Shown piece after piece: positions 1 through 5,523 of a stretch of DNA of 10,629 bases. The position numbers and the translations under genes are program-made. The first letter of the stretch is position 1. Each line of letters begins with the position of its first letter. The DNA is taken from positions 1 through 10,629 of the forward strand of contig CALWVX010000049.1 in assembly GCA_944385065.1 (NCBI GenBank), given 5' to 3'. The notes beneath the pieces were generated by a model. The model was not told the origin of the DNA, did no database searches, and worked only from the letters and a program-made list of their open reading frames with translations. Origin of the DNA: an uncultured Oscillospiraceae bacterium (GTDB taxonomy: Bacteria; Bacillota; Clostridia; Oscillospirales; Oscillospiraceae).

Positions 1-70
1 TCTCGTCAAAGGAGCCGAATACGTTGATGGTCTCCTCCAGCCGCTCCAGGCTGATGGTCTGTTCTGTCAT
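1..70 (-). CDS. phoH: PhoH-family ATPase, N-terminal fragment (runs off left edge)
   Basis: Only the first 23 codons are inside the window. They read MTEQTISLERLEETINVFGS followed by FDE, which matches the usual start of bacterial PhoH-like proteins, where an '(I/L)NLFGSFDENI'-type segment precedes the P-loop ATPase domain. The ATG lies 7 bases after a good ribosome site (AGGAGATC on the minus strand), 18 bases downstream of the yqfD stop. The order yqfC-yqfD-phoH is the conserved Firmicutes arrangement, usually followed by ybeY, and this supports the call despite the short length. PhoH proteins are cytoplasmic NTPases linked to RNA metabolism. The ATPase motifs are outside the window and cannot be checked. 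Confidence 0.8.
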   Translation of the reverse strand, partial: MTEQTISLERLEETINVFGSFDE

Positions 71-88
71 TGGTATTGATCTCCTGCC

Positions 89-1324
89 TTATGATGGGGA
101 ATCCGTCTCCCCGGATTGGGGCACGGGCCCGCCCGGCTGTTCGGCGCTGATCTCCTCCCGGCACTCGGCGGTGAGGGTCACCTCCAGCCGCCCCCCGGTC
201 TCCCGGGCCGAGCACTGCCAGGCGGACACCGACCCCTCCGGGCCGATCAGCTCCTCCAGGCGGGCCAGCAGCTGTTCCTCCAGCATGGCCCGGGCCGCCT
301 CCCGGTCCACCTGGACCGTTCTGGGCTCATAGGCGCGGACCGTCTCCCGGGTCAGGGCCAGGGGGAGCGGTTCTCCGGAGGGCAGGGCCGCCTGCCGCAC
401 TGTGGTTATTTTATCATACCTGGCCCCGGAAATGCTAGTGGTTCCAAAAATTTCGATGCGCCGCCCAAACAGCTGAAGGGTCCAGGCGCTCTTCTCCTGG
501 CCGGTGTACTCCTTGACCTGGGTCTCCAGGGGGATGGCCGCCGTGAGGGTGCGCCAGGTCCGGGCCCACACCCGGCCCCGGGCGTGGGTCTGATAGTACC
601 GGGTGGGGAAGCCGCTGTACTGGGGGGGCTCCAGGGTGACGGTGCCCGAGATGAGCACATCCCCCCTCGCCACCGTGTCCCCCTCCTTCACCAGCGCGTC
701 CCCCAGCTCGGGCTCCACATGGAGGACGATGCCGTCCGCCTCGGCCACCAGGTCGATATTCTCCGCCACATCCACCCGCTCCGGCGGCTCCACCGCCTCC
801 CGGACCAACACCTCCAGGCGGGTGCCGTGGAGGTTGATGGCCATCCAGGACAGGCCGTCCAGCTCCAGCAGGGCCTCCTGGGCCAGCTGCTTGCGGTCCA
901 GGGAGGGGCCGTAGACCCCCGGCCGCACCCCCAGCTGCCGCAGCTGGGACAAAATCACCGCCGTGGGCACCGTCTCGTTCCCCGTCACCTGGATCACCAG
1001 CACAAAGCGGGAGAGAACCGTGACCGCGCACAGGGCGAAGGCCAGCCCCAGCAGGAAGGCGTACCGGGTGCGGAATTTCCCCAGAAACAGGGGCAGGCCC
1101 CGCCCCCGCTCCCGCTCCACCCGACAGTCCACCCGGGCGGCCAGCTCCTCCAGCTTTTTCAGCCCCCCGCGGCGCAGGGTGAGCCGGACCGTATGCTCAT
1201 CCAGCCACTCCACCGCCCAGAAGGACACCCCCTCCTGGGCGCACAGATTGATCAGCCGCTCGGGGAAGGGGCCGGAGAAGCACACCCGCACCGTCCCCAG
1301 CAGAAAATTGATCAGACGCTTCAT
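89..1324 (-). CDS. yqfD: Sporulation protein YqfD
   Basis: A 411-residue protein of the YqfD (stage IV sporulation) family, required in Bacillus subtilis for efficient sporulation and expressed in the mother cell. The N-terminal ~80 residues form a basic soluble domain. One strong membrane segment follows at about residues 86-111 (TRYAFLLGLAFALCAVTVLS), then a POTRA-like stretch starting VIQVTGNETVP (residues 110-120). A segment near residues 185-225 (AEADGIVLHVEPELGDALV, then KEGDTVARGDVLISG) looks like a lipoyl/barrel-sandwich hybrid fold. The C-terminus is charged and probably outside the membrane. The start has a clear ribosome site (AGGAGGG, 5 bases before ATG) that overlaps the yqfC stop codon, so the two genes are probably translationally coupled. 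Length is normal for the family. The exact biochemical role is unknown. Confidence 0.93.
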   Translation of the reverse strand: MKRLINFLLGTVRVCFSGPFPERLINLCAQEGVSFWAVEWLDEHTVRLTLRRGGLKKLEELAARVDCRVERERGRGLPLFLGKFRTRYAFLLGLAFALCAVTVLSRFVLVIQVTGNETVPTAVILSQLRQLGVRPGVYGPSLDRKQLAQEALLELDGLSWMAINLHGTRLEVLVREAVEPPERVDVAENIDLVAEADGIVLHVEPELGDALVKEGDTVARGDVLISGTVTLEPPQYSGFPTRYYQTHARGRVWARTWRTLTAAIPLETQVKEYTGQEKSAWTLQLFGRRIEIFGTTSISGARYDKITTVRQAALPSGEPLPLALTRETVRAYEPRTVQVDREAARAMLEEQLLARLEELIGPEGSVSAWQCSARETGGRLEVTLTAECREEISAEQPGGPVPQSGETDSPS

Positions 1325-1334
1325 CCCTGCCCTC

Positions 1335-1616
1335 CTAACCCAGCGTGATCTGCCCGATGCGGCCGGTGATGAGCAGCTCCACCCCCGTCATGGCCCGCAG
1401 CTCCAGCTCCTCGCCGGACACCCGGATGAGAAACACGCCGCCGCTGATATGAATCTCCTGGGGGCCGTAGGACAGGATTCCCTTGTGGTTTTCCACCCAG
1501 AGCTCCCGGTCCCCCACCAGCTCCAGCCTGGGCAGGCCGGCCAGCGCGTCGGCGGGCAGGTCGAACACCTCCGCCGTCCGCTCCAGCAGGCCGGGTCTGC
1601 GGCCCTTGCGCTCCAT
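1335..1616 (-). CDS. yqfC: Sporulation protein YqfC (YabP/YqfC family)
   Basis: A 93-residue soluble protein starting MERKGRRPGLLERTAEVFDL. It carries the features of the YabP/YqfC family: 'LPADALAGLPRLELVGDREL', a 'VENHKGILSYGPQEIHI' beta-rich core and the 'G..L.I..M...ELLITGRI' end. It lies 10 bases upstream of yqfD, as in many endospore formers, where the pair is transcribed by the mother-cell sigma factor SigE. The ATG at 1616 was chosen over an in-frame start about 105 bases upstream because an excellent ribosome site (AGAGGTGAT) ends 5 bases before it and the extra residues resemble no family member. That ribosome site sits in the 3' arm of a perfect hairpin, described separately. Its molecular function is not known. 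Confidence 0.92.
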   Translation of the reverse strand: MERKGRRPGLLERTAEVFDLPADALAGLPRLELVGDRELWVENHKGILSYGPQEIHISGGVFLIRVSGEELELRAMTGVELLITGRIGQITLG

Positions 1617-1624
1617 AATAATCA

Positions 1625-1654
1625 CCTCTCCCCTATTTGTATGAAGGGGAGAGG
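1625..1654 (-). promoter_or_regulatory. Perfect hairpin over yqfC ribosome site, with SigE-like -10 in the loop
   Basis: The arms 1625-1634 and 1645-1654 are perfect 10-bp inverted repeats (minus strand CCTCTCCCCT ... AGGGGAGAGG) around a 10-base loop, TCATACAAAT. The 3' arm contains most of the yqfC Shine-Dalgarno sequence. The loop holds CATACAAAT, close to the -10 of mother-cell sigma factors SigE/SigK (CATACA-T). A weak -35-like ACAAGTTT lies 13 bases upstream. Start from this -10 would leave a leader of only about 15 bases with a free ribosome site, whereas read-through RNA would fold the hairpin and hide it. No U-tract follows on the minus strand, so it is not a terminator. The repeat is seen; the promoter and the regulation are inferred. 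Confidence 0.55.
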
Positions 1655-1698
1655 CGAAACTTGTTCTCTTTGTTTTCTCTTTCACGCTGGCGGAGCGC

Positions 1699-2070
1699 TT
1701 ACTCCATGGTGACCGCCCCATCCGCCCCCAGGGTCAGCTCCTGCCGCTCCCCGTGGAAGCGGCCCCGCCAGCGGGCCAGGACGCCGCCGTCCTCCCCCAG
1801 CAGCTCCAGGGTATAGTCCTGGGTCCCCTCCTCCAGGGGCAGGCCATAGCTCTCCCCCCGCTCCAGCAGGCCGAACCCGTCGGCGGAGGACACCGTCTCG
1901 GCCCAGTCCCCGGCGGACAGGGCGATGGCGTAGATAACCTGGGGGCTGTCGTTGACCACCACCAGATCGGCGTCCTCCTGGTCGGGGGTCATCAAATATC
2001 CCAGGGCGGAGCACCCGGACAGCCCCAGGGCCAGAAGGCCCGCCAGCAGCGCCGGCATGAATCGTCTCAT
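1699..2070 (-). CDS. Small predicted lipoprotein, function unknown
   Basis: A 123-residue protein starting MRRFMPALLAGLLALGLSGC. This is a lipoprotein signal with lipobox LSGC and Cys20 as the lipidated residue, so the mature protein would be anchored outside the cytoplasmic membrane. The mature part is acidic and beta-rich: 'DADLVVVNDSPQVIYAIALS', a GLLERGESYGLPLEEG turn region and 'DYTLELLGEDGGVLARWRG' near the end. I do not recognise a named family. Its ATG overlaps the phosphoesterase stop by four bases (ATGA), indicating translational coupling, and it is the last gene of the operon. An in-frame extension of the reading frame to 2559 lies antiparallel-frame inside the phosphoesterase and has no lipoprotein start, so it was rejected. 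Confidence 0.8.
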   Translation of the reverse strand: MRRFMPALLAGLLALGLSGCSALGYLMTPDQEDADLVVVNDSPQVIYAIALSAGDWAETVSSADGFGLLERGESYGLPLEEGTQDYTLELLGEDGGVLARWRGRFHGERQELTLGADGAVTME

Positions 2071-2909
2071 GAAATTCCCTCCTGTCCCTCCTGCGCCCGC
2101 AGCGTCACGGCCACCACCTCGGGCCGGTTGAACAGGCGCAGGGGAAAGATGCTGTTGCCCAGCCCCCGGGAGACCGCCAGCGCGGCCTCCCCGGCGGTGT
2201 GGACCCCCTCGGTCAGCTCGGGCAGAACCCCCTGCCCCGGGGCGAACAGGCCGCCCACCAGGGGGAGGCGCACCTGTCCCCCGTGGGCGTGTCCGGAGAA
2301 CACCAGGTCGGCCCCGGCGGCGGCATATCGATCCCAGTGCTGGGGCTCGTGGGCCAGCAGAACGGTGAGCGTCCCCTCCGGAATCCCGTCCATCAGGTTC
2401 GCCAGGGTGCCGTCGGTCAGATTCCGGTCGGACAGACCGATGAGGGTGAATCCGCCCTCCCCCGCTGAAATTTGGGCGGTCCGGTTTTCCAGCACCGCCG
2501 CTCCCGCCGCCTCCAGACCGGCCAGCAGCTCTTCCCGGACGGCCGCGCTCAGCACCCACTCGTGGTTTCCGGTGACATAGTACACCGGGGCCAGCCCGGC
2601 CAGCCCCCGGACCAGCTCCAGCGCGGGGGCCAAATCGGTGCGGTGGCAGTCCACAATGTCGCCGGTGATCACAATCAGGTCGGGCTCCAGCCCGGCCGCC
2701 GCCTCAATCAGACGGCTCTGCCCCGGGCCGAAGCGGTGATTGTGCAGGTCGGAAATCTGGACAATGGTAAACCCGTCCAGCTCCCGGCCAACCTTCTCTG
2801 CGGCATATTCATACCGGCTCACCGTCAGGCCGTTGTTCTGCCACCATCCAAAGGGGACGGCCAGAACCGCCAGAACCGCCCCGGCGGCGAGATAGTATTT
2901 TTTCTTCAT
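2067..2909 (-). CDS. YkuE-like metallophosphoesterase, membrane-anchored
   Basis: A 280-residue calcineurin-like phosphoesterase. After a short N-terminal hydrophobic anchor (residues 5-21) the metal-binding motifs appear in order: QISDLHNHRFG (Asp54, His56), ITGDIVD (Asp84), VTGNHEW (Asn115, His116), LLAHEP (His187) and FSGHAHGGQVRLP (His207, His209). The motif set, size and N-terminal anchor resemble the YkuE/YaeI group, whose studied members act at the membrane surface, for example on lipid A precursors; the substrate here is unknown. The start is set by GGAGGACCC directly upstream of ATG at 2909, only 10 bases after the preceding gene. All catalytic ligands are intact, so it should be active. 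It is flanked by lipoprotein genes, which fits an envelope role. Confidence 0.92.
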   Translation of the reverse strand: MKKKYYLAAGAVLAVLAVPFGWWQNNGLTVSRYEYAAEKVGRELDGFTIVQISDLHNHRFGPGQSRLIEAAAGLEPDLIVITGDIVDCHRTDLAPALELVRGLAGLAPVYYVTGNHEWVLSAAVREELLAGLEAAGAAVLENRTAQISAGEGGFTLIGLSDRNLTDGTLANLMDGIPEGTLTVLLAHEPQHWDRYAAAGADLVFSGHAHGGQVRLPLVGGLFAPGQGVLPELTEGVHTAGEAALAVSRGLGNSIFPLRLFNRPEVVAVTLRAQEGQEGIS

Positions 2910-2919
2910 GGGTCCTCCA

Positions 2920-3351
2920 TCAAAAGCGCATTTCGTAATAATACCAGCCCGGGGCCAGCCACTCCACATAGCACCGGTTGTCCCCGTCTTTCTCCTCCCA
3001 GAGCCAGCCCTCCCCCGACGGGGCCGCTCCGGCCATATCCAACCCCTGGAAGCCCACGGGGCGGTCGCTGGGCGCATAGGCAACTCCCCAGTAGGAAGTT
3101 GACGCACCGAATCCCCAGCCTCCATAGTCAAAGCAGACCGATTCTCCATAGACGTCCGCCCCTGTCCAGCCGGTCGGAGGCCCCGCAGTTCCTCCGGCGA
3201 GCAAGGTCTGGGCCACCCGGGTAAGCTGGGGCAGGTCGGCCGCAAGCCGGGCCTCCACCCGGGCCCGGGGGTCCCGCCCTGCCCATATCCAGAGTCCGGC
3301 AGAAAGCAGCAGAGCGCACAGGACCCCGGCAGCCAAATGGAGTTTTTTCAT
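2920..3351 (-). CDS. Conserved hypothetical protein with N-terminal signal/anchor
   Basis: A 143-residue protein. It begins MKKLHLAAGVLCALLLSAGL, a signal peptide or uncleaved anchor (residues 4-23) with no clear lipobox. The exported part is rich in aromatic and glycine residues: 'VCFDYGGWGFGASTSYWGVA' (about residues 72-91), then 'DRPVGFQGLDM', then an end 'GDNRCYVEWLAPGWYYYEMRF'. The pattern of a Gly-rich aromatic core plus a terminal GWYYYE is familiar from unnamed small secreted or anchored proteins of Clostridia, but I can name no function. The start has AGGGGGG upstream and lies 29 bases after the preceding lipoprotein stop, so it belongs to the operon. One cysteine (Cys73) in the core and one near the C-terminus could form a disulfide. 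Confidence 0.75.
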   Translation of the reverse strand: MKKLHLAAGVLCALLLSAGLWIWAGRDPRARVEARLAADLPQLTRVAQTLLAGGTAGPPTGWTGADVYGESVCFDYGGWGFGASTSYWGVAYAPSDRPVGFQGLDMAGAAPSGEGWLWEEKDGDNRCYVEWLAPGWYYYEMRF

Positions 3352-3380
3352 GCTGTCCCCCCTCTCCGTGTGTCCCTGCC

Positions 3381-3902
3381 CTACGTATCCATCTCAAAGT
3401 AATAAAGGGTATCTGTGTCCGTGTCATAGAGGGCCAGGGTGAAATTGAGGGAGCTGCGGTCCAGAAGATCCGTTTCCCCCGCCTCCGCGTGCCGGTCGAT
3501 GAGCCGGTACCAGCCCTCCCGGATCTCCGGCACCAGGAGGTCTCCCTCCTCGTCGGTGAGATAGGGGCCGGTCTGGTACACCATGATTCCGGTCTCCTCC
3601 GTCCCGCTCTCCTCCCGCACCCCGTACACCAGGGCCTGGGCCGTCCTGTCAAGTGGAAGTGCTTTCCAGTTGCTGTCCTCCCGGATCTGGTCCAGCACCC
3701 CGCCGCCGGAGCACTCCAGCTCTATCAACGTTGTCCCGTCTCCGTGGAAGCCCCCGTGGTCGTCCCAGGACGACACCACCTCACAGCCGGAGAGGTCCAG
3801 CCCCAGCGCCCCGGCGATCTCGTCCCGGGCGCTCCCGCCGCCGCAGGCAGTCAGAAGCAGGGCCAGGACGGCCATCATCCCAATCAACATTGACTTTTTC
3901 AT
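3381..3902 (-). CDS. Predicted lipoprotein, function unknown
   Basis: A 173-residue protein with a textbook lipoprotein signal, MKKSMLIGMMAVLALLLTAC, lipobox LTAC, lipidated Cys20 followed by a Gly-Gly-Gly linker. The mature domain begins 'DEIAGALGLDLSGCEVVSSW' and contains 'DGTTLIELECSGGGV' and a C-terminal 'LNFTLALYDTDTDTLYYFEM'. The domain looks like a small alpha/beta sensor or binding domain. I do not recognise a named family. The ATG overlaps the regulator's stop by four bases (ATGA) and has GGGGAGGGG upstream. The C-terminal 'LYYFEM' resembles the 'WYYYEM' end of the next gene, which may be coincidence. Its place directly behind the XRE regulator suggests co-control. Confidence 0.8.
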   Translation of the reverse strand: MKKSMLIGMMAVLALLLTACGGGSARDEIAGALGLDLSGCEVVSSWDDHGGFHGDGTTLIELECSGGGVLDQIREDSNWKALPLDRTAQALVYGVREESGTEETGIMVYQTGPYLTDEEGDLLVPEIREGWYRLIDRHAEAGETDLLDRSSLNFTLALYDTDTDTLYYFEMDT

Positions 3903-4120
3903 GTGGACCCCTCCCCATCAGGCACAAACTCCAGAATATCCCCCGGCTGGCAGTCAAGCGCCTGGCAGATGGCCTCCAGGGTGGAAAAGCGCACCGCCCG
4001 GGCCTTGTTATTCTTCAGGATGGACAGGTTGGCCATGGTGATGTCCACCTTCTGGGCCAGCTCCCCCAGCGACATCTTCCGCCTGGCCATCATCACGTCC
4101 AGATTGACCACAATTGCCAT
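3899..4120 (-). CDS. XRE-family (YozG-like) DNA-binding regulator
   Basis: A 73-residue Cro/CI-type helix-turn-helix protein, MAIVVNLDVMMARRKMSLGE to the end, with the HTH at about residues 16-38 (SLGELAQKVDITMANLSILK) and the conserved 'STLEAICQALDCQPGDILEF' helix after it. This is the compact YozG type that almost always sits directly next to a DUF2975 membrane protein, as it does here (12 bases downstream). Such proteins are dimeric and are thought to control their own operon. A perfect palindrome by the operon promoter is the obvious candidate target. The ribosome site is GAGGGGG, 7 bases before ATG. The family is certain; the regulatory target is inferred. Confidence 0.92.
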   Translation of the reverse strand: MAIVVNLDVMMARRKMSLGELAQKVDITMANLSILKNNKARAVRFSTLEAICQALDCQPGDILEFVPDGEGST

Positions 4121-4132
4121 GCCGCCGCCCCC

Positions 4133-4723
4133 TCAGATGGTCAGGTCCTGGTCCTCTTTCAGCTCCGCCGCCTGGCGGAAGAGAGCGGACATGACCAGGA
4201 ACAGCAGCCCGCCCATAAAGAAGGCGGGGACGAACAGGGCATTGTAGGTGAACAGGGGGGCAATCGTCCGCTCCGCCCAGAACCCGAAGATCAGCCTCAC
4301 CAGGGCCATGCCGGACAGCGCCCAGCAGCACGCCGCCGCCCGTTTCAGGGCCCGGGCGTTGGCCATCTGAAAGGGATTTCCGGCCAGAATGGTAGCCAGC
4401 ACCTGTTTCGCCTGGCGCAGGATGTTCGCTGTGAACAGGCCGCACACCAGCAGGAAGAGGCATGCCCCCAGGTGATAGGACTCCGGCTCGGTAAAGGCCC
4501 CGACCCAGCTGAGCAGGATCCCCGCCGCCCCGGCCGCCGCGATGTCGTCCTCCCCCAGATGGAGATAGTCATCCACCAGCGCTCCGGTCCCCTCCAGCAG
4601 ACCGTTGGGATCATACCACAAAATGGCCGGCAGGATCACCAGGGCCGCGATATTGACGCACAGGGCAATGGTGACCAGAAGATTCAGCGCCCGTGCCAGT
4701 TTTTGGATTCGCGTTGTCTCCAT
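4133..4723 (-). CDS. DUF2975 four-helix membrane protein
   Basis: A 196-residue membrane protein with four predicted helices at about residues 12-36, 84-102, 127-149 and 159-183. It carries the usual DUF2975 marks: 'VLATILAGNPFQMANARALKR' as the loop before helix 3 (shown as VLATILAGNPFQ, residues 108-119) and a 'LKEDQDLTI' C-terminus. DUF2975 proteins have no established activity but are the standard partner of YozG-like XRE regulators, perhaps as a membrane sensor that controls the regulator. The start at 4723 follows AAGGAGAG with 9-10 bases between. That site lies inside the upstream gene, which overlaps this one by 40 bases. Confidence 0.88.
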   Translation of the reverse strand: METTRIQKLARALNLLVTIALCVNIAALVILPAILWYDPNGLLEGTGALVDDYLHLGEDDIAAAGAAGILLSWVGAFTEPESYHLGACLFLLVCGLFTANILRQAKQVLATILAGNPFQMANARALKRAAACCWALSGMALVRLIFGFWAERTIAPLFTYNALFVPAFFMGGLLFLVMSALFRQAAELKEDQDLTI

Positions 4724-5058
4724 CCGTTTTTCTCTCCTTCCGTTTCCGCTCCGCCCGCCCGTCTTCCGGCCCGGTACAGTCCCCAGGCGGCGGCCGTTCC
4801 CAGCGCCCAGAACAGCGCCGTGAGCGCGGCGGCCCCCGGATTCATCCAGACATACCGCCAGCCCAGCAGGGCTCCCAGGACCGCGTGTCCCAGATTGTGA
4901 AGGCCGTAGCCCTCCGCCGCCCCCTGAATCACATAGCGAACCATCCCGCCCAGCTCTCCCGAGGCCAGCAGGCCGGCCAGACCGGGGGCCAGAAGCGTCC
5001 ACAGCAGAATACAGCACCCCGCCGGCAGAGCCGCCGCCCGGACCGCCCTCCGCTTCAT
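4684..5058 (-). CDS. Small hypothetical membrane protein, first gene of operon
   Basis: A 124-residue protein starting MKRRAVRAAALPAGCCILLW. Two or three hydrophobic segments are visible (about residues 8-34, 52-70 and 76-96), followed by a charged tail 'AGGAETEGEKNGWRQRESKN'. I do not recognise the family. The start is set by AAAGGGGG, about 8 bases before ATG at 5058, and it is the first coding region behind the TTGACA/TAGGAT promoter. The last 40 bases overlap the DUF2975 start in another frame, so the ribosome site of that gene is inside this one. The overlap and the spacing argue that it is a real, coupled gene, but the weak similarity keeps confidence moderate. Confidence 0.65.
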   Translation of the reverse strand: MKRRAVRAAALPAGCCILLWTLLAPGLAGLLASGELGGMVRYVIQGAAEGYGLHNLGHAVLGALLGWRYVWMNPGAAALTALFWALGTAAAWGLYRAGRRAGGAETEGEKNGWRQRESKNWHGR

Positions 5059-5085
5059 GGAAAATTCCCCCTTTCTATTGGAGCT

Positions 5086-5114
5086 ATCCTAACACACGTC
5101 ATATTGTTTGTCAA
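5086..5114 (-). promoter_or_regulatory. Housekeeping-type promoter of the envelope operon
   Basis: On the minus strand TTGACA (5109-5114) is followed after 17 bases by TAGGAT (5086-5091). This is a consensus -35 and a one-mismatch -10 at ideal spacing, inside the most A+T-rich patch of the window. A start near 5079 gives a leader of about 20 bases containing the AAAGGGGG ribosome site of the gene starting at 5058. Confidence 0.88.
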
Positions 5115-5120
5115 TCTATT

Positions 5121-5139
5121 TTTATCGTTTTTCGATAAA
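5121..5139. promoter_or_regulatory. Palindromic operator candidate for the XRE regulator
   Basis: TTTATCG (5121-5127) and CGATAAA (5133-5139) are perfect 7-bp inverted repeats with a 5-base T spacer. The site ends six bases upstream of the -35. Its size and symmetry fit a dimeric Cro/CI-type protein, and the operon encodes one. The palindrome is seen; the link to the XRE protein is inference. Confidence 0.6.
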
Positions 5140-5154
5140 TTTAAGAAAGCGAAA

Positions 5155-5176
5155 CCGGCGGCCCGAAGGCCGCCGC
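5155..5176. repeat. 22-bp self-complementary repeat, copy 1
   Basis: The core is CGGCGGCC-CGAA-GGCCGCCG (5156-5175), an 8-bp stem with a four-base loop that is UUCG when read on the minus strand, with one extra identical base on each side. The same 22 bases recur at 5524-5545. On the minus strand only a loose pyrimidine-rich stretch follows, so terminator function at this copy is doubtful. Confidence 0.85.
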
Positions 5177-5240
5177 AGATTGTCAAAAAAGCCCTCCTGC
5201 AAGGAGTTCCGCCGCCCGGGGGCGGTGGAATAATATGAAA

Positions 5241-5517
5241 TCTCGTCATTTCCGGGGACACACCCCAGGGTGGCTTCTCTTGGCCTTCGGCCAATTCACC
5301 TTCTGCGCCTCGGAAATGACACTTCTCGCGAAATTTTTGCCGACAATTTTGGGGCCCCAGGAAATCATTTCATGATTTTCTGGGAGAGGAGGAGCAGCGG
5401 AGGGAACAAGCATCCGAGTTTACACGGATGCGAGTGATCCGCAGCTTGTGACGACGACATCGAGGCGAAAATTTCGTGCAGTCCGACTCGAAAAAGTGAC
5501 CAGAGTCACTTTTTCGA
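5241..5517 (+). ncRNA. Candidate structured RNA or dispersed intergenic element, no known family
   Basis: The 491-base gap 5059-5549 has no convincing gene. Beyond the promoter and operator it is packed with pairing potential. Arms GTCATTTCCG (5245-5254) and CGGAAATGAC (5311-5320) enclose a TTGGCC-TTC-GGCCAA hairpin (5280-5294). A 15-bp long-range stem pairs 5327-5341 with 5464-5478. It encloses a 13-bp hairpin (5356-5368 with 5372-5384) and a composite arm: 5392-5401 with 5438-5447 (one A-A mismatch), an internal loop, then GCATCCG (5410-5416) with CGGATGC (5425-5431). Further hairpins lie at 5194-5206 and 5207-5230. The wobbles are G-U on the plus strand, at 5211/5226, 5328/5477, 5338/5467, 5361/5379 and 5392/5447, which favours a plus-strand RNA. 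I searched with G-U allowed, so the strand call is biased. No known RNA class was recognised. Confidence 0.45.
5488..5517. terminator. Bidirectional intrinsic terminator-like hairpin
   Basis: A perfect 13-bp stem, TCGAAAAAGTGAC-CAGA-GTCACTTTTTCGA. The A-run before and T-run after the GTGAC/GTCAC core make it terminator-like on both strands. On the minus strand it would end transcription from the nth/YczE-like genes 33 bases after the stop at 5550. On the plus strand it would end the candidate RNA. Confidence 0.65.
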
Positions 5518-5523
5518 CGGTCT

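Noticed and set aside
116..1348. 410-codon open frame on the plus strand opposite yqfD
   Set aside because: Rich in Pro, Gly, His and Gln, as antisense frames in this G+C range are; yqfD on the other strand has family motifs and a good ribosome site.
1625..1654. Terminator between the envelope operon and yqfC
   Set aside because: On the minus strand the stem is followed by TGATTATTATG without a U-tract, and its arm is the ribosome site; it is better read as a translation-control hairpin.
3653..4900. 415-codon open frame on the plus strand across the regulator and DUF2975 genes
   Set aside because: Covers four well-supported minus-strand genes, has no recognisable domain and a Pro/Gln/Arg-rich composition.
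5055..5294. 79-codon open frame on the minus strand spanning the operon promoter
   Set aside because: It would read through the TTGACA/TAGGAT promoter and the operator; no ribosome site and no recognisable domain.
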